DNA of 7,267 bases, taken from the NCBI GenBank assembly GCA_030672555.1, contig DAOVGD010000095.1:1-7267 (forward strand), in the 5' to 3' direction. The position numbers and the translations under genes were made by a program. This document shows, piece after piece, positions 5,740 through 7,267 of this stretch. Positions within the stretch are counted from its first letter, which is position 1; every line of letters starts with the position of its first letter. This DNA comes from Desulfobacterales bacterium. GTDB taxonomy: Bacteria; Desulfobacterota; Desulfobacteria; Desulfobacterales; C00003106. Under the pieces are notes generated by a model. The model did no database searches. It was not told the DNA's origin and saw only the letters and a list, made by a program, of their open reading frames with translations.

Positions 5740-5814
5740 AGTACTTAATTACCTCCATAAGGGATCTTACGCGGAATTCATGGAATCAGCATAACTAGAA
5801 GGCACTGCTTCCTA

Positions 5815-5884
5815 GGAGGCTGTCCGAGAATTATGTTCGTAACGAAAAAGAGTGAGAACGAGACAAAATTCTCGGACAGCCTCC
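5815..5884. mobile_element. 70-bp palindrome-ended MITE derived from the IS at 7132
   Basis: GGAGGCTGTCCGAGAATT at 5815-5832 is repeated inverted at 5867-5884; with the flanking TA on each side the inverted repeat is a perfect 20 bp. The first 56 bases match 7132-7187, the left end of an apparently larger IS, with one mismatch. It is therefore an internally deleted, non-autonomous derivative. TA on both sides fits a 2-bp target duplication. On the minus strand it lies between a possible promoter and the kinase gene starting at 5739. Its transcript would form a strong hairpin there. Confidence 0.85.
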
Positions 5885-6210
5885 TATAGTCCGTTCACGG
5901 AAAACCAAATGGATGCTATCTGTGCAGGACGCAGACAGGCTTGATTTAGGGGCTAGCTTTATCTCTTTGCGTTAAGCGAAAGGGGAAGGTATATTATTAC
6001 CATAAAAGCGGCAAACCGTCAAGACTTCGGCAAAATGCAATACACCTGATAAGGGGTCAAGATGGAAATAAAAGAATGAGTTGCCAGAATGTCACTATAA
6101 GCCACAATTCAGGCTTTTTAATACGATATCGCAGAATTATTTCGGGTTACGCTTTTTCCCGTTAAAGACTTTTGCCGTCTTGCCGATATTACGACAAGGA
6201 GGAACGTGGT
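5885..6210. other. Intergenic region without recognisable gene
   Basis: I see no convincing coding frame here on either strand. It lies between divergently oriented genes, the kinase on the minus strand and the ribbon-helix-helix gene on the plus strand. It contains one GGGGTCAAG word (6053-6061) that recurs at 6433, and a promoter-like pair facing left at 5994-6022. The ribosome binding site AAGGAGG for the gene at 6211 closes the region. Confidence 0.5.
5994..6022 (-). promoter_or_regulatory. Possible promoter for the receiver-kinase gene
   Basis: On the minus strand TTGACG (6022-6017) is followed after 17 bases by TAATAA (5999-5994), an acceptable vegetative-type match. A transcript from here would have a leader of about 250 bases that crosses the 70-bp MITE hairpin before reaching the start codon at 5739. 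Sequence match only. Confidence 0.35.
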
Positions 6211-6399
6211 ATGAAGAAGGTGACCGCAAGGCTCAGCGATGAGACCCACGCAAAATTGAAAATCCTTTCAGCGCTTGAAGGAAAGTCAATGTTGCAGATT
6301 ATCACCGAATGCATCGAGGAGCGCTTTGCTGCCCTGGGTAAGGAAGCGTCCAAGCTGTTAAAGAAGGAACTGTCTCGTAGGTCGAGAGACTGTCGCTAG
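6211..6399 (+). CDS. Orphan ribbon-helix-helix (CopG/Arc-type) DNA-binding protein, antitoxin-like
   Basis: A 62-residue protein with a ribbon-helix-helix core: beta strand KKVTARL (2-8), helix about 10-21 (DETHAKLKILSA), Gly24 in the turn and a second helix about 26-40 (SMLQIITECIEERF). A basic tail rich in Lys and Arg follows. Such proteins bind DNA as dimers through the paired strands, and many are antitoxins of type II toxin-antitoxin pairs. The start at 6211 is favoured by AAGGAGG eight bases upstream; the frame opens 13 codons earlier but without such a signal. It is the only confident plus-strand gene in the window. No toxin gene follows: the next sequence is repeat and transposase debris. 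The partner may be lost, elsewhere, or never have existed. Confidence 0.8.
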   Translation: MKKVTARLSDETHAKLKILSALEGKSMLQIITECIEERFAALGKEASKLLKKELSRRSRDCR

Positions 6400-6432
6400 G
6401 TGAGCTGAACCTAAAGTGCGATTAACAAACAA

Positions 6433-6456
6433 GGGGTCAAGAGCAAACTTGCCCCC
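6433..6456. repeat. REP-like imperfect palindrome
   Basis: GGGGTCAAG (6433-6441) and CTTGCCCCC (6448-6456) pair with one mismatch around a 6-base loop. The left arm word also occurs at 6053-6061. Short GC-rich hairpins of this kind typically accompany REP-associated transposases, whose remnants lie just to the right. Confidence 0.5.
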
Positions 6457-6465
6457 AGAACTTGA

Positions 6466-6601
6466 CATGCCGAATCGTTTCGCCAGCGAAGTTCCACTTA
6501 CCCCCGGGGCATCCAATCTGGCTCATCGTGGCATAAAAAACGAATATCATCAGCAAACTAAGATGGCAACTGATTTGCAAATGGACGTCCCATCTGCGTC
6601 C
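6466..6601 (-). repeat. Copy of a transposase-tail repeat (uninterrupted left end)
   Basis: About 95 bases (6466-6560) are nearly identical to 7037-7131, and the segment then continues with the element end at 6561-6601. On the minus strand it encodes LDAPGVSGTSLAKRFGMS, the helix-turn-helix start also seen in the other copy, then diverges at 6465. An in-frame stop lies just upstream of the coding part, so it is a remnant. Its end contains the GGACGTCC palindrome and forms the 3' part of the VapB-like gene at 6558-6716. Confidence 0.75.
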
Positions 6602-6716
6602 CCCGGGCAATCAGAGCTTCCAAGCTAAGTCGCACTAAGGCGGTCTTTTCCTTAACTCCTGTTAACCGCGATGCCTTGTCCAATATTTCATCATCTATAT
6701 TTAATGTTGTTCTCAT
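6558..6716 (-). CDS. vapB: VapB-type antitoxin, C-terminus replaced by repeat sequence
   Basis: A 52-residue reading frame beginning MRTTLNIDDEILDKASRLTG, then VKEKTALVRLSLEALIAR. This is the classic N-terminus of VapB-family antitoxins: a DNA-binding strand, then two helices. From residue 39 onward (GTQMGRPFANQLPS) it no longer resembles the family. That part is encoded by the dispersed repeat that also occurs at 1234-1286, so the natural toxin-neutralising C-terminus is gone. No VapC PIN-domain toxin follows; that position is occupied by the transposase-tail repeat. The ATG at 6716 has no clear ribosome binding site, but a promoter-like TTGACG and tandem repeats precede it. It is either a decaying antitoxin gene or a retained orphan DNA-binding protein. 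Confidence 0.68.
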   Translation of the reverse strand: MRTTLNIDDEILDKASRLTGVKEKTALVRLSLEALIARGTQMGRPFANQLPS

Positions 6717-6752
6717 ATGTATTAATATGTATCATTTATGCATATACGTCAA
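6715..6752 (-). promoter_or_regulatory. Putative promoter/operator of the VapB-like gene
   Basis: ATATGTAT occurs twice in direct repeat (6715-6722 and 6725-6732), one helical turn apart. The first copy overlaps the start codon. TTGACG on the minus strand (6752-6747) could be a -35, with an AT-rich -10 falling within the repeats. VapB proteins commonly repress their own promoters, so the tandem word is a candidate operator; the exact -10 is uncertain. Confidence 0.4.
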
Positions 6753-6930
6753 TTGAAACATTTTCCTCCAGAAGATAACAATTTATTCAGCAGAAAAAAA
6801 TCTGTGATTTCCAATACAGGCTGATATCGCAGGAAAAATTACATATTACACTTTTCTCTAATATCGATATATGGTATAAATACAGAAACTGTATATAAGC
6901 CGTATATGATTCTATATATCTGAGGGCCGA

Positions 6931-6958
6931 ATGGGACGTCTATTTGTAAACAAGTAAC
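6931..6958. repeat. Inverted terminal copy of the dispersed repeat
   Basis: ATGGGACGTCTATTTGTAAA here matches, in inverted orientation, the end of the repeat near 6568-6595 (GATGGGACGTCCATTTGCAA read on the minus strand). It lies just after the transposase helix-turn-helix coding part, so the element appears to have inverted ends of about 25-30 bp. Confidence 0.55.
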
Positions 6959-7090
6959 TAATTCGAGCAGTCGGTAGTTTTTCTCTTTTGCTATCTTTTC
7001 CCTTTTATTCACTGCATAGACAACACCCGGTTGGCTCATGCCGAATCGTTTCGCCAGCGAAGTTCCACTTACCCCCGAGGCATCCAATCT
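6958..7090 (-). pseudogene. C-terminal helix-turn-helix remnant of a probable REP-associated (Y1) transposase
   Basis: The minus strand reads LDASGVSGTSLAKRFGMSQP, then GVVYAVNKREKIAKEKNYRLLE. This is a helix-turn-helix of the kind I recall at the C-terminus of Y1-type REP-associated transposases in desulfobacteria. The frame has a stop codon a few residues upstream (TAA in CCACCATAAGCC) and no catalytic HUH or tyrosine part is present, so this is only the tail. The open frame goes on to 6839 through the repeat end and AT-rich DNA, which is probably read-through rather than protein. The same piece, more truncated, occurs at 6466-6520. Family assignment rests on recall of the motif. Confidence 0.55.
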
Positions 7091-7131
7091 GGCTTATGGT
7101 GGCATAAAAAACGAATATCATCAGCAAACTA
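7037..7131 (-). repeat. Second copy of the transposase-tail repeat, interrupted by an IS
   Basis: About 95 bases match 6466-6560 with few differences. The other copy continues past CAGCAAACTA with AGATGGCAAC, whereas here the GGAGGCTG end of an insertion sequence begins directly after the TA. This copy was therefore the target of that insertion. Confidence 0.82.
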
Positions 7132-7267
7132 GGAGGCTGTCCGAGAATTATGTCCGTAACGAAAAAGAGTGAGAACGAGACAAAATTTTCGCAAATTTGA
7201 GGAGAATAGCAGGCCTATTTGACGAAAACTTGCGGAAATTTGGGCCGTTTCTCACGCTTTTGCAGTA
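7132..7267. mobile_element. Left end of an insertion sequence (continues beyond the window)
   Basis: The terminal GGAGGCTGTCCGAGAATT and following bases match the MITE at 5815-5870 with one mismatch. After 7188 the sequence diverges from the MITE and becomes a longer interior with no inverted end before the window stops. A transposase gene is expected to the right but none of it is recognisable yet. The insertion lies at a TA dinucleotide. The family cannot be assigned from this end alone. Confidence 0.75.

Noticed and set aside
6009..6043. Possible cyclic di-GMP (GEMM) riboswitch suggested by GGCAAACC followed by a GC-containing loop
   Set aside because: The second conserved part (GGGACGCAAAGCC-like) and the tetraloop-receptor helix are absent, so only one short word matches.
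6416..6628. Plus-strand open frame of 70 codons
   Set aside because: It runs through the REP-like hairpin and repeat and opposite the VapB-like gene; its translation shows no family features.
6839..6957. Continuation of the transposase-tail frame to 6839 as part of a real 82-residue protein
   Set aside because: After the helix-turn-helix part the frame crosses the repeat end and very AT-rich DNA; the apparent start is a TTG inside the remnant without ribosome binding site.

Overview
The window looks like a stretch of a desulfobacterial-type genome (Desulfobacterota, the former Deltaproteobacteria), probably an environmental or syntrophic lineage. Three things suggest this: a soluble sensor kinase beginning MTDKPTYEELEQRVKELK, a dockerin-like tail with the ALQV..AGI / DVNGD..IGLEE pattern, and AT-rich intergenic repeats built from CAATTGACAATT-type words. 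This is recognition by eye, not a database result.

Layout. Positions 179-5739 hold a run of genes on the minus strand. In their reading direction they are: a receiver/histidine-kinase fusion (5739-4570); a NarL/LuxR-type response regulator coupled to it (4559-3882); a candidate terminator; a small GTG-start protein (3657-3454) overlapping a stand-alone receiver (3479-3042); an AT-rich miniature mobile element (2808-3001); a second stand-alone receiver (2740-2348); the tail of a lost dockerin/EF-hand gene with its terminator (2366-2154); a second soluble HisKA_3-type kinase (2131-1364); and two tandem Slp-family outer-membrane lipoproteins (1221-742 and 718-179). The first 72 bases are the end of another copy of the same AT-rich element.

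The right part (5740-7267) is a mobile-element and toxin-antitoxin graveyard. It holds a 70-bp palindrome-ended MITE and an orphan ribbon-helix-helix protein on the plus strand. It also holds a short VapB-like antitoxin on the minus strand, not found by simple long-ORF searching, whose C-terminus is supplied by a repeat. Two copies of a repeat carry the helix-turn-helix end of what is probably a REP-associated (Y1) transposase. The window ends in the left end of an insertion sequence that shares its terminal 56 bp, one mismatch apart, with the MITE.

How the genes may work together. The coupled kinase and NarL-type regulator form a plausible complete two-component pair. Its kinase carries its own receiver and so can take phosphate or a signal from elsewhere. 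The two stand-alone receivers and the second kinase lack output and input domains, so they would have to act through partners, possibly as a branched phosphorelay. Nothing in the sequence shows the signal or the target genes. The Slp lipoproteins are envelope proteins with no proven link to the signalling genes.
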